6,680 nt of DNA from Chloroflexota bacterium. Its GTDB lineage: Bacteria; Chloroflexota; Anaerolineae; Anaerolineales; Villigracilaceae. The notes under the pieces were generated by a model, which saw nothing but the letters and a program-made list of their open reading frames with translations, did no database searches and had not been told where the DNA came from. The translations under genes and the position numbers were made by a program. This document shows, piece by piece, positions 1-5,850 of this stretch (position 1 is the stretch's first letter; every line of letters starts with the position of its first letter). The stretch covers positions 1 through 6,680 of the forward strand of contig JAEWVF010000112.1 of NCBI GenBank assembly GCA_023459215.1. Direction: 5' to 3'.

Positions 1-506
1 AAGAAATCACCCCAATTTCGCCGGAAGTGCCCTGGGAGCAGAAGCGGGTCGAAGTCGACCTGCGCCGCCAGGTGATGATTTGCTACGAGAACGAGCAAGT
101 CGTTTTCCAGACCACGATTGCCTCTGGCCGCCTCGACAGCACCATCCCGGCCAACGGCATTCCCACCCGCACCCCAGCCGGGAAAGCCCATGTTACGAAC
201 AAAATGCCTTCCAAGCACATGGGCAATGGCAACCTGGCTGCCGATATTGATGCTTATGAATTGCCGGGTGTTCCATGGACCACTTTTTTTAAGTATGATC
301 ATTTGTCTTTTCAGGGTCATGCTTTTCATGGAACTTACTGGCATGACAATTATGGCGTGCCGATGAGCAGCGGCTGTATCAACATGCGCAATCATGAAGC
401 TAAATGGTTTTTCCGCTGGTGCTTGCCCAGCGCCGGGGTTGATGAGATTCGCCCCGGCACGTTTGATAGGCCTGGTTACGGCACACCGATTGTGGTTACC
501 AACTAA
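1..506 (+). CDS. L,D-transpeptidase (YkuD domain), 5'-truncated by window edge
   Basis: This is the C-terminal part of an L,D-transpeptidase, an exported enzyme that makes 3-3 cross-links in peptidoglycan or attaches proteins to it, using an active-site cysteine. The reading frame is open from base 3 to the TAA at 504-506 (167 residues visible). The GTG at 27 is probably internal, because the upstream residues (EITPISPEVPWEQKRVEVDL) read like the usual lead-in to a YkuD domain. The domain is recognisable by the early strand 'KRVEVDLRRQ', by the His-Gly-Thr-Tyr-Trp motif at 327-341, and by the catalytic Ser-Ser-Gly-Cys-Ile-Asn motif with the Cys codon at 375-377. The signal peptide and any LysM or repeat domains would lie to the left, outside the window. 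The next gene starts 4 bases after the stop, so the two are probably co-transcribed. The family call is firm; the substrate and the full architecture cannot be seen. Confidence 0.9.
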   Translation, partial: EITPISPEVPWEQKRVEVDLRRQVMICYENEQVVFQTTIASGRLDSTIPANGIPTRTPAGKAHVTNKMPSKHMGNGNLAADIDAYELPGVPWTTFFKYDHLSFQGHAFHGTYWHDNYGVPMSSGCINMRNHEAKWFFRWCLPSAGVDEIRPGTFDRPGYGTPIVVTN

Positions 507-510
507 CCCC

Positions 511-1752
511 ATGCCTTCTCTTCATTGGAACGGGAAGCAGCACCGCGACCCGCATCTTGCCTCGCTAACCCTTGACTCACTCATCCATCCGGGTGGGCAG
601 CCCTGCCTTGGGCCCAACCCGGAGCAGGACAACCGGCTTTGCCTGGGGGAAAATTTTGCTGTCATGTCTGCTTTGTTGGATGAGTATGAAGGCAAAATCG
701 ACCTGATCTACGCTGACCCGCCTTTTTTTACCAACCGCAAATTTGTGGCGCGCATTGGCCGAGGGGAAGATTCGCGCAAACCTTCAGAATGGCAACTGGC
801 TGAAGGCTACGGGGATTCCTGGGAAAGCCTGGATGAGTATATCCAATTCCTTTATGAACGTCTGGCCTTGATGCATCGCCTGCTGGCTCCAACCGGGACG
901 CTCTACCTGCATCTCGACTGGCACGCTGACGCCTATGCCCGCCTCTTGCTGGATGAAATTTTTGGCCCGGAACGCTTCCTGAATGAGATTATTTGGGCCT
1001 ATCATGGCCCATCGCCAATCCGCTCTGCTTTTAATCGCAAGCACGACACCATCCTGGTTTATACAAAAAGCGAAAATTATACGTTCAATGCCGATGCGGT
1101 TCGCGTCCCTTACGATGCCGCGACTGTAAAAACGTTCGCAGCCTCACCCAAAGCCGGATTTGGCAAGGTTCCAGACCTGGAGCGCGGCAAGGTGCCCGAA
1201 GATTGGTGGTACTTCCCGGTGGTTGCCCGCCTGCACGGTGAGCGCACCGGTTACCCCACCCAAAAGCCGGAGGCGCTGTTGAAGCGCATCATCCTGGCTT
1301 CATCCAACCCCGGCGACCTTGTGGCGGATTTCTTTTGCGGTTCGGGGACAACACCCCTGGTTGCGGCCCGCCACGGACGGCGTTTCCTGGCCTCGGATGC
1401 ATCCTTCCGCGCTGTTCATACCGCTCGCACTCGGCTGGTTCGGGAGAACGCCTGCCCCTTTAGCATCTGGACCAGCCGGTCGCTGCTGGATGGGCGCGAT
1501 ATTCCCTTTGAGTTTCGGGTTTTTGATCAGCAGGTGTTGCTCGCTTCTGCTGCGGTTCCGGTTTATTGGGAAATCGACCCGAATTGGGATGGCAGGATTT
1601 TTCACAGCGCTGCTCAGGCTCTCCTGCCTTTGCGGCAGGGTGAAATCCACCGTTCCCTGCCATTGCCGCCAGACCCAGGCAGGATTTGTATCCGCGCGGT
1701 GGCTGCCACGGGGGAGCATTACCAGGTTGTGATTGAATCAAAAACGGGATGA
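511..1752 (+). CDS. Site-specific DNA methyltransferase, beta class (N6-adenine or N4-cytosine), apparently solitary
   Basis: This 413-residue protein should methylate an exocyclic amino group in DNA using S-adenosylmethionine. The catalytic motif Asp-Pro-Pro-Phe (residues 69-72) comes before the AdoMet-binding motif DFFCGSGTT (273-281). That order defines the beta class (PF01555, as in type III Mod subunits). Other family landmarks are 'LYLHLDWHAD' (131-140), 'NEIIWAYHG' and 'YPTQKPEALLKRII' (from 248). About 110 residues follow motif I and form a tail that I do not recognise ('VYWEIDPNWDGRIFHSAAQ'); it may contribute to target recognition. The ATG at 511 is chosen because it lies just after the preceding stop. 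The frame is open further upstream, but that part only shadows the transpeptidase gene. No Shine-Dalgarno sequence is visible, so translation may be coupled to the upstream gene. No restriction endonuclease is present in the window. The target sequence and target base cannot be read from the sequence. Confidence 0.9.
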   Translation: MPSLHWNGKQHRDPHLASLTLDSLIHPGGQPCLGPNPEQDNRLCLGENFAVMSALLDEYEGKIDLIYADPPFFTNRKFVARIGRGEDSRKPSEWQLAEGYGDSWESLDEYIQFLYERLALMHRLLAPTGTLYLHLDWHADAYARLLLDEIFGPERFLNEIIWAYHGPSPIRSAFNRKHDTILVYTKSENYTFNADAVRVPYDAATVKTFAASPKAGFGKVPDLERGKVPEDWWYFPVVARLHGERTGYPTQKPEALLKRIILASSNPGDLVADFFCGSGTTPLVAARHGRRFLASDASFRAVHTARTRLVRENACPFSIWTSRSLLDGRDIPFEFRVFDQQVLLASAAVPVYWEIDPNWDGRIFHSAAQALLPLRQGEIHRSLPLPPDPGRICIRAVAATGEHYQVVIESKTG

Positions 1753-1769
1753 GTTTTCATCCCGTTTTT
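1740..1769. terminator. Bidirectional intrinsic terminator between convergent genes
   Basis: A perfect 13-bp inverted repeat (1740-1752 and 1757-1769; core ACGGGATGA/TCATCCCGT) encloses a GTTT tetraloop. It is followed by a T run on the plus strand (1765-1770), and by five T residues in the minus-strand reading. The left arm contains the last three codons and the TGA stop of the methyltransferase gene. The element can end transcripts from both sides, the methyltransferase on plus and the response regulator on minus. Confidence 0.9.
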
Positions 1770-1791
1770 TGTTATTTCTACCAAAAAATTA

Positions 1792-2451
1792 TTACACATC
1801 CAACCGATAGCCGACGCCGCGCACGGTGTGCAGGAATTTGGGGTGGTTGGGGTCGAGTTCGATGGCCTTGCGCAGCCAGGAAACGTGCACATCCAGGGTG
1901 CGGGTATCGCCGGTGTAATCGGTATCCCATACCCGCTTGAAGAGCGCTTCCCGTTCGAGTACCTCGCCACGGTGCTCGATCAGCAGTTGCAGCAACAGGG
2001 TCAGGCGCGGGGTCAGGCGGATGTTCTTGCCCAGACAGCGCACCCGGCGGTGTTCCAGATCCAGGCGCAGCGGGCCGGCATGGATGATGTTTGCGCCATC
2101 GCCGGGCAGGTAGGGTTTCAGGCGGTTGACCAGCTTTTGTACGGTGAAAGGCAAGGTCAAAACAGCGTCTGCGGCCGATTTTTCCACCGGGCGGTTGGTG
2201 TCCACAATCAGGATGGCCGGCAGGCGCTCTTCCTGTTTATCGCAGACTGACTGCACAATGCGGACACCGCTCGAACCGAGCGAAGCGGCATTGACAATCA
2301 ACAGGTCGGGAGAAATCTCTTTGAGACGGCTGACCGCCTGGCTGCCGTTGGGAACAACAAAAACGGTAAAACCCTTCTTTTGCAGTTGGGCCGCAAAAGA
2401 AGGCTGCTCCGATTTTTTGCCTTCCACTAGCAGGATTGTTGCACTATTCAT
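1792..2451 (-). CDS. OmpR/PhoB-family DNA-binding response regulator with degenerate receiver domain
   Basis: The 219-residue protein has a receiver-like domain (about residues 4-115) and a C-terminal winged-helix DNA-binding domain (about 122-219). The latter is well conserved: 'LTPRLTLLLQLLIEHRGEVLERE', 'DTRTLDVHVSWLRKAIE' and the final hairpin 'TVRGVGYRLDV'. The receiver keeps the fold pattern, but its phosphorylation site is lost. 'PDLLIVN' has Asn54 where the acceptor Asp is expected. The N-terminal acidic pair after 'ILLVE' is reduced to one Glu (residue 10, followed by Gly-Lys-Lys). The usual Lys-Pro-Phe reads Leu100-Pro-Phe. It therefore probably works without classical phosphorylation, for example as a constitutive or ligand-gated dimer. 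No histidine kinase gene is adjacent in the window. The gene converges on the methyltransferase and diverges from tetR. The ATG at 2451 is preceded only by a weak purine stretch (ACGGAA). Target genes are unknown. Confidence 0.9.
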   Translation of the reverse strand: MNSATILLVEGKKSEQPSFAAQLQKKGFTVFVVPNGSQAVSRLKEISPDLLIVNAASLGSSGVRIVQSVCDKQEERLPAILIVDTNRPVEKSAADAVLTLPFTVQKLVNRLKPYLPGDGANIIHAGPLRLDLEHRRVRCLGKNIRLTPRLTLLLQLLIEHRGEVLEREALFKRVWDTDYTGDTRTLDVHVSWLRKAIELDPNHPKFLHTVRGVGYRLDV

Positions 2452-2631
2452 TTTCCGTCATCCGATACAGTAATCATGGCAGGCATAATGGCCCCTATTT
2501 AATGAGAAGAGACGGCTATGTTTCCTGCCGCCTGCCAATGTTAAAGCATTATACCCTAATCTTAACAAATCGCCCCAGTACATGGGTACTATCTTTCATG
2601 ACGTTAGGGTTGCAGTTTTAGAAAGTTATTC
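2452..2631. other. Divergent intergenic region between response regulator and tetR
   Basis: This stretch holds no convincing gene. It is richer in A+T than the flanking genes and probably carries the minus-strand promoter of the response regulator. A 7-bp inverted pair, ACCCTAA (2553-2559) and TTAGGGT (2604-2610), might be a regulator site or chance. Short open frames here have no ribosome site or recognisable product. Confidence 0.6.
2548..2553 (-). promoter_or_regulatory. Possible -10 box of the response-regulator gene
   Basis: A consensus TATAAT occurs on the minus strand, about 97 bases upstream of the response regulator ATG. No good -35 hexamer lies 16-18 bases further upstream; TTGTTA is present, but only 9 bases away. 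The promoter may depend on an activator, possibly the regulator itself. The evidence is weak. Confidence 0.35.
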
Positions 2632-2660
2632 TTGACTCTTCCCCTGACTTCGATTATTAT
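2632..2660 (+). promoter_or_regulatory. Sigma70-type promoter of the tetR / beta-oxidation operon
   Basis: TTGACT (2632-2637) and TATTAT (2655-2660) are separated by exactly 17 bases, close to the housekeeping consensus. The expected start of transcription, around 2666-2668, falls inside the TetR palindrome. Bound repressor would therefore block initiation. The leader would be only about 25 bases long. Confidence 0.75.
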
Positions 2661-2661
2661 A

Positions 2662-2685
2662 TCCCTACCGACCGGTCGGTAGGGA
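2662..2685. promoter_or_regulatory. TetR operator, perfect 24-bp palindrome
   Basis: Positions 2662-2673 and 2674-2685 are exact inverted copies; the central part reads TACCGACCGGTCGGTA. The site lies between the -10 box and the tetR ATG, covers the expected transcription start, and overlaps the ribosome-binding site AGGGAG (2681-2686). This position is typical of TetR-family autorepression, and the CGACC/GGTCG half-sites are of a kind common for TetR regulators of acyl-CoA metabolism. No second copy was found in the window, so one site probably controls the whole operon. Confidence 0.85.
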
Positions 2686-2691
2686 GAATAT

Positions 2692-3276
2692 ATGACTCGT
2701 GATGAGATTTTAATTGCTGCTGCGCAAGTATTTCGCCAAAAGGGGTTCCACGGCGCATCCATGTCCGATATTGCCGAAGCGGTCAACCTGCAAAAGGCCA
2801 GCCTGTATCACCATGTTTCCAGCAAACAGGAAATCCTGCTCGAACTGCTCGACCGCGCGCTCCAGATGCTCAGCGAAGGCATGCTGGCGGTCATGGCGCA
2901 GGATGCGCCCGCCGACCAGAAGTTGCGCCTGGCGATGCGCTCTTACCTGCATGTGATGACCGATAACCTGGATGTGACCGCTGTCCTGTTGATGGAACAC
3001 CGATCACTGAATGATGAACTGAAAACGCGCCATATTCCCATTCGAGACAATTTCGAGAACATGTGGCGCGATTTGATTCAGGATGGGAACGAAGCCGGGA
3101 TTTTCAACTGTCCCGATGTGCCGATGACGGTGCGCGGCCTGCTCGGTGTTCTCAACTGGACGATTACCTGGTACCGTCCCGAGGGCAGTCTCTCGCCCGA
3201 GCAGATTGCCGACCATTTTGCGGGGATGTTTTTGGAAGGAATTCGGAGTCCGGCGTCTCCAGACGCTGGACTGTAG
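2692..3276 (+). CDS. TetR/AcrR-family transcriptional regulator, probable acyl-CoA-responsive repressor
   Basis: The 194-residue protein has an N-terminal TetR helix-turn-helix (about residues 4-50: 'AAQVFRQKGFHGASMSDIAEA', then 'KASLYHHVSSKQEIL') and an all-helical ligand-binding domain. The C-terminal stretch 'RGLLGVLNWTITWYRPEGSLSPEQIADHFAGMFLEGI' resembles the KstR2/FadR-type TetR proteins that sense acyl-CoA thioesters. I infer that it represses its own promoter and the downstream beta-oxidation genes, with release by an acyl-CoA. The start ATG is supported by AGGGAG five bases upstream. The last ten codons (Arg-Ser-Pro-Ala-Ser-Pro-Asp-Ala-Gly-Leu) are encoded by a palindromic repeat (3244-3272), so the native C-terminus has probably been replaced or extended. 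The family call is firm; the ligand is inferred from the neighbours. Confidence 0.92.
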   Translation: MTRDEILIAAAQVFRQKGFHGASMSDIAEAVNLQKASLYHHVSSKQEILLELLDRALQMLSEGMLAVMAQDAPADQKLRLAMRSYLHVMTDNLDVTAVLLMEHRSLNDELKTRHIPIRDNFENMWRDLIQDGNEAGIFNCPDVPMTVRGLLGVLNWTITWYRPEGSLSPEQIADHFAGMFLEGIRSPASPDAGL

Positions 3277-3315
3277 CCCAACCTTTCGTCCAAAGTCGGG
3301 AGACTTTGGACTCCG
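3244..3315. repeat. REP/MITE-like double-hairpin repeat overlapping the tetR 3' end
   Basis: Two hairpins lie next to each other. The first has arms 3247-3258 and 3261-3272, 12 bp with one G-T pair. The second has arms 3288-3297 and 3302-3311, a perfect 10 bp closed by a GGGA loop. The outer ends CGGAGTCC (3244-3251) and GGACTCCG (3308-3315) are also inverted copies, so the whole unit is about 72 bp with terminal inverted repeats. No T run follows, so it is not a classical terminator. It starts inside the tetR coding region and ends 10 bases before the ribosome site of the next gene. Confidence 0.75.
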
Positions 3316-3325
3316 TGCCACAAAG

Positions 3326-3332
3326 AAGGAGG
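3326..3332 (+). promoter_or_regulatory. Strong ribosome-binding site of the first acyl-CoA dehydrogenase
   Basis: AAGGAGG lies 4 bases before the ATG at 3337. It is a near-complete Shine-Dalgarno sequence, suggests high translation, and confirms the chosen start. Confidence 0.85.
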
Positions 3333-3336
3333 AACC

Positions 3337-4419
3337 ATGTATTCTTTTGAACCCAACGAAGAACAGCAAATGCTGATCGACGCAGTCAGCCGCTATGCAA
3401 AGGGCGATCTGCGTCCGGCCGGGCATGATGCCGAGGAAAGCAAGTCCCTGTCCAAGAAGCTGCTCGGCAAGGGCTGGGAACTGGGCGTTTTGCAAGCCTC
3501 CATCCCCGAAGCCTATGGCGGATTTGGCGAACGCTCGGCAGTCACGGGCGTGCTGGCCGCCGAGGAAATGGCCTGGGGCGATCTGGCCGGTGCGCTGGCG
3601 GTCATGACCCCTGGCCTGTTCGCCATGCCGATTTTGCTGGCGGGCAGCGAGGAACAAAAACAGGAATGGATCCCGCCGGTGATCGAGGGCGATTGGCCCA
3701 AGTTCAGCGGCGCGCTGGTCGAGCCGTCTTTCGACTTCGACCCGAACGAACTCAAGACGACCGCATCCGCCGCAGGGGAGGACTTCGTGCTGAACGGTGT
3801 CAAGACGATGGTGCCGTTCGCCGCCGGAGCCGAGGCGATGATCGTCTACGCCAACCTCGACGGGGCCACCAAAGGCTTTATCGTCCCGGGAGCAAGTGAC
3901 GGGTTGAGCGTGTCCGAACCGGAAAAATTCATGAGCCTGAACGCCCTGCCGCTTTATCGGGTGACGCTCGAGAACGTAAAAATTCCCCAATCCCACTTAT
4001 TAGCAGGTGATTTTGCTCCGGTTTTGGCCGCAATGCGGGTAGCCAATGCGGCCCTGGCGGTGGGCGTGGCCAATGGCGCGATGGAATATGCCCGCGATTA
4101 CGCCAAGGAACGCCAGGCATTTGGGATGAAAATTGCCCAGAAGCAGGCGATTGCCTTCATGCTGGCCGAAATGGCGACCGAAATCGAGGCCATCCGCCTG
4201 TTGAACTGGGAGGCGGCCTGGATGCTCGATGCCGGCAAGGAGGAGGCCTTCACCCACGCTTACCTGGCCGCGACTGGCGCCGCCGATATGGCGATGATGG
4301 TTACCGACCGCGCCGTGCAGATTTTGGGCGGCCATGGCTACATCCGCGAGTACCCGGTTGAGATGTGGATGCGCAACGGGCGCGGGTTTGCGATGTTTAC
4401 CGGGTTGGCGATTGTGTAG
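3337..4419 (+). CDS. Acyl-CoA dehydrogenase family protein lacking the canonical catalytic Glu
   Basis: The 360-residue protein has the three-part acyl-CoA dehydrogenase fold: helical N-terminus (about 1-120), beta domain (about 121-230) and helical C-terminus. FAD-contact motifs are present, namely 'ARDYAKERQAFG' and 'QILGGHGYIREYPVEMW'. The beta-domain motif that usually reads TEPxAGSD is 'VEPSFDFDPNELKTTA', as in a divergent ACAD subgroup. The C-terminus is short. Where active enzymes read YEGT (or FEG in this subgroup, from memory), this protein reads Phe-Thr-Gly, with Thr355 encoded by ACC at 4399-4401. The alternative base position used by isovaleryl-CoA dehydrogenases (Glu-Arg on helix G) is Met-Arg here. 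It may be a non-catalytic or structural partner of the second dehydrogenase at 4576, as in the mycobacterial FadE heterotetramers, or use another base. Its place in a TetR-controlled operon supports a role in acyl-CoA oxidation. The family call is certain; activity and substrate are not. Confidence 0.92.
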   Translation: MYSFEPNEEQQMLIDAVSRYAKGDLRPAGHDAEESKSLSKKLLGKGWELGVLQASIPEAYGGFGERSAVTGVLAAEEMAWGDLAGALAVMTPGLFAMPILLAGSEEQKQEWIPPVIEGDWPKFSGALVEPSFDFDPNELKTTASAAGEDFVLNGVKTMVPFAAGAEAMIVYANLDGATKGFIVPGASDGLSVSEPEKFMSLNALPLYRVTLENVKIPQSHLLAGDFAPVLAAMRVANAALAVGVANGAMEYARDYAKERQAFGMKIAQKQAIAFMLAEMATEIEAIRLLNWEAAWMLDAGKEEAFTHAYLAATGAADMAMMVTDRAVQILGGHGYIREYPVEMWMRNGRGFAMFTGLAIV

Positions 4420-4427
4420 TTGTGCTT

Positions 4428-4552
4428 GCAAGGGCTGAGCGGATGTGCGGTTTGTGCGCTGTAGTCGAAGCCCGAATCAATCTTGAACTAGATGCTAGAT
4501 TGGTTCGCTGCCCTTCGACTTCGCTGAAAAGCGCTCCGCTCAGGGCGCTTGC
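4428..4552. repeat. Nested imperfect palindrome (MITE/REP-like) between the two dehydrogenase genes
   Basis: The arms nest inside one another. Outer arms are 4428-4443 and 4535-4552 (TGAGCGGA against TCCGCTCA, continuing to GCAAG/CTTGC with a small bulge). Middle arms are AGTCGAAG (4463-4470) and CTTCGACT (4513-4520). Inner arms are 4473-4483 and 4497-4507, 11 bp with one G-T pair. The right half can also fold on itself (AAGCGC 4529-4534 with GCGCTT 4545-4550; GCCCT 4510-4514 with AGGGC 4542-4546). The GCCCTTCGACTTCGCT...CTCAGGGC wording is typical of dispersed bacterial palindromic units. It fills nearly the whole 156-base gap and ends just before the next ribosome site. Confidence 0.75.
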
Positions 4553-4563
4553 CAATACACCAG

Positions 4564-4569
4564 AAGGAG
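4564..4569 (+). promoter_or_regulatory. Ribosome-binding site deciding the start of the second dehydrogenase
   Basis: AAGGAG lies 6 bases before the ATG at 4576. The frame is open upstream to a TTG at 4549, but that codon lies inside the palindromic repeat and has no such site, so ATG 4576 is preferred. Confidence 0.85.
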
Positions 4570-4575
4570 AATACC

Positions 4576-5838
4576 ATGACCATTGAATTTGAATCCCCAA
4601 AACCGATTAATAACATGCGCTACATGCTGCAAACGGTAGCGGATAACATGATGCGCCCGGTTTCGCGCGAGATGGATGAGAACGAGCACGCGGTGCCATA
4701 CGGCTATATCGAGTTTATGCACACGGCCATGCGCTCGACCGGGGCCGGATCGCTGGCCCCGCAGGAAAAGAAAAAGGAAGAAGATCCGAACAAGCCCAAG
4801 CACCCGCCGATTGCCTACCAGTCGCTGGCTGCGATGCTCGAAATGCTCTCGTGGGGCGATGTGGGCATGTACCTGATTACCCCTGGCGGCGGATTGGGCG
4901 CGGCGGCGGTCCAGGCGGCGGGCACACCCGAGCAGAAAGCCAAATTCCTGGCGCGCTTTGCCGACGAAAAGCCGACTTTCGCCGCGATGTGCATGACCGA
5001 ACCGCAGGCCGGCTCGGACACTTCTGCCATCCGCGCCACTGCTGTTTTGGATGAAAAGACCAACGAATGGGTGCTGAACGGTGAGAAGATTTTTGTCACC
5101 GCCGGGCATAAGTCGTTTGTGCCGGATGAGCAGTTCGGCAAAGGTTTCATCGTCGTTTGGGCAACCATTGACCCGACGGCTGGCCGGGCCGGGATGCGCG
5201 CTTTCGTTGTCGAGGCTGGCACGCCGGGTGTAAAAGTGACCAAACTGGAGCACAAGATGGGTATCCGCGTCAGCGATACGGCCGCCATCGTGCTGCAAGA
5301 TGCACGTGTGCCGTATGATCATGTGCTGGGCAGTCCGACTGTTGAAAAGACCACCACCGGTTTCAAGGGCGCGATGGCGACCTTCGATGCGACCCGCCCG
5401 TTGGTGGCGGCGACTGGCGTTGGCGTGGCACGCGCTGCGTTGGAAGAAGTCAAGAAAATGCTCGCGGAGCAGGGCGTGACCATTCGCTATGGCTTGCCGC
5501 GCCAAAAGCTGTCCGCCATCGAGCGCGACATTATCGACATGGAAATCATGCTCAAGAGCGCCTGGCTGATGGTGCTAAAAGCGGTCTGGATGGCGGACAA
5601 CCAGAAGCCGAACGCGCTTGAGTCGTCGATGAGCAAGGTCAAGGCTGGCGATATTGTCACCAAAATCACCCAGAAAGCGGTCGAAATCATGGGGCCGCTC
5701 GGCTACAGCCGCGAATACCTGCTCGAAAAATGGTTCCGCGACGCCAAAATCACCGACATCTACGAAGGCACCGGGCAGATTAACCGGCTGGTCGTGGCGC
5801 GGCAGATTTTGGGATATTCGGGCGCGGAACTTCGTTAA
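4576..5838 (+). CDS. Acyl-CoA dehydrogenase, catalytically complete
   Basis: This 420-residue flavoenzyme should oxidise an acyl-CoA to the trans-2-enoyl-CoA and pass the electrons to electron-transfer flavoprotein. All hallmark motifs are present: 'CMTEPQAGSD' (139-148) for FAD and substrate binding, 'WVLNGEKIFVTAG', the helix 'DATRPLVAATGVGVARAALEE', 'IMGPLGYSREY', and 'RDAKITDIYEGTGQINRLVVAR' with the catalytic Glu397. It is a little longer than the usual 380 residues. Part of the extra length is a lysine/glutamate-rich segment at residues 63-77 (QEKKKEEDPNKPKHP), probably a surface loop between N-terminal helices. It lies 156 bases downstream of the first dehydrogenase, with no terminator or clear promoter between, so both should be on one transcript. 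The pair may form a mixed complex. Substrate chain length cannot be read from the sequence; the FadN-like neighbour suggests ordinary fatty acyl-CoAs. Confidence 0.94.
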   Translation: MTIEFESPKPINNMRYMLQTVADNMMRPVSREMDENEHAVPYGYIEFMHTAMRSTGAGSLAPQEKKKEEDPNKPKHPPIAYQSLAAMLEMLSWGDVGMYLITPGGGLGAAAVQAAGTPEQKAKFLARFADEKPTFAAMCMTEPQAGSDTSAIRATAVLDEKTNEWVLNGEKIFVTAGHKSFVPDEQFGKGFIVVWATIDPTAGRAGMRAFVVEAGTPGVKVTKLEHKMGIRVSDTAAIVLQDARVPYDHVLGSPTVEKTTTGFKGAMATFDATRPLVAATGVGVARAALEEVKKMLAEQGVTIRYGLPRQKLSAIERDIIDMEIMLKSAWLMVLKAVWMADNQKPNALESSMSKVKAGDIVTKITQKAVEIMGPLGYSREYLLEKWFRDAKITDIYEGTGQINRLVVARQILGYSGAELR

Positions 5839-5850
5839 AACCGGTACGCA

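Noticed and set aside
394..510. Upstream extension of the methyltransferase frame to a start at 394
   Set aside because: The extra 39 residues overlap the transpeptidase catalytic region in another frame and look like no methyltransferase N-terminus; ATG 511 directly after the previous stop is better.
1828..2250. Plus-strand open frame of 140 codons inside the response-regulator region
   Set aside because: It is opposite a conserved winged-helix gene and lacks a ribosome site and recognisable motifs.
3288..3311. Intrinsic terminator after tetR
   Set aside because: The stem is strong, but it is followed by TCCGTGCC without a T run, and the downstream gene belongs to the same pathway; a repeat hairpin fits better.
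3004..3996. Long minus-strand open frame (330 codons) across tetR and the first acyl-CoA dehydrogenase
   Set aside because: It lies opposite two well-supported genes, its residue composition is rich in His, Arg and Gly as in GC-driven antisense frames, and it shows no recognisable domain.
4549..4575. TTG start for the second acyl-CoA dehydrogenase
   Set aside because: It is inside the palindromic repeat, and the ATG at 4576 has a well-placed AAGGAG.
4540..5505. Long minus-strand open frame (321 codons) opposite the second acyl-CoA dehydrogenase
   Set aside because: It is an antisense shadow of a gene with complete family motifs; no ribosome site or domain supports it.
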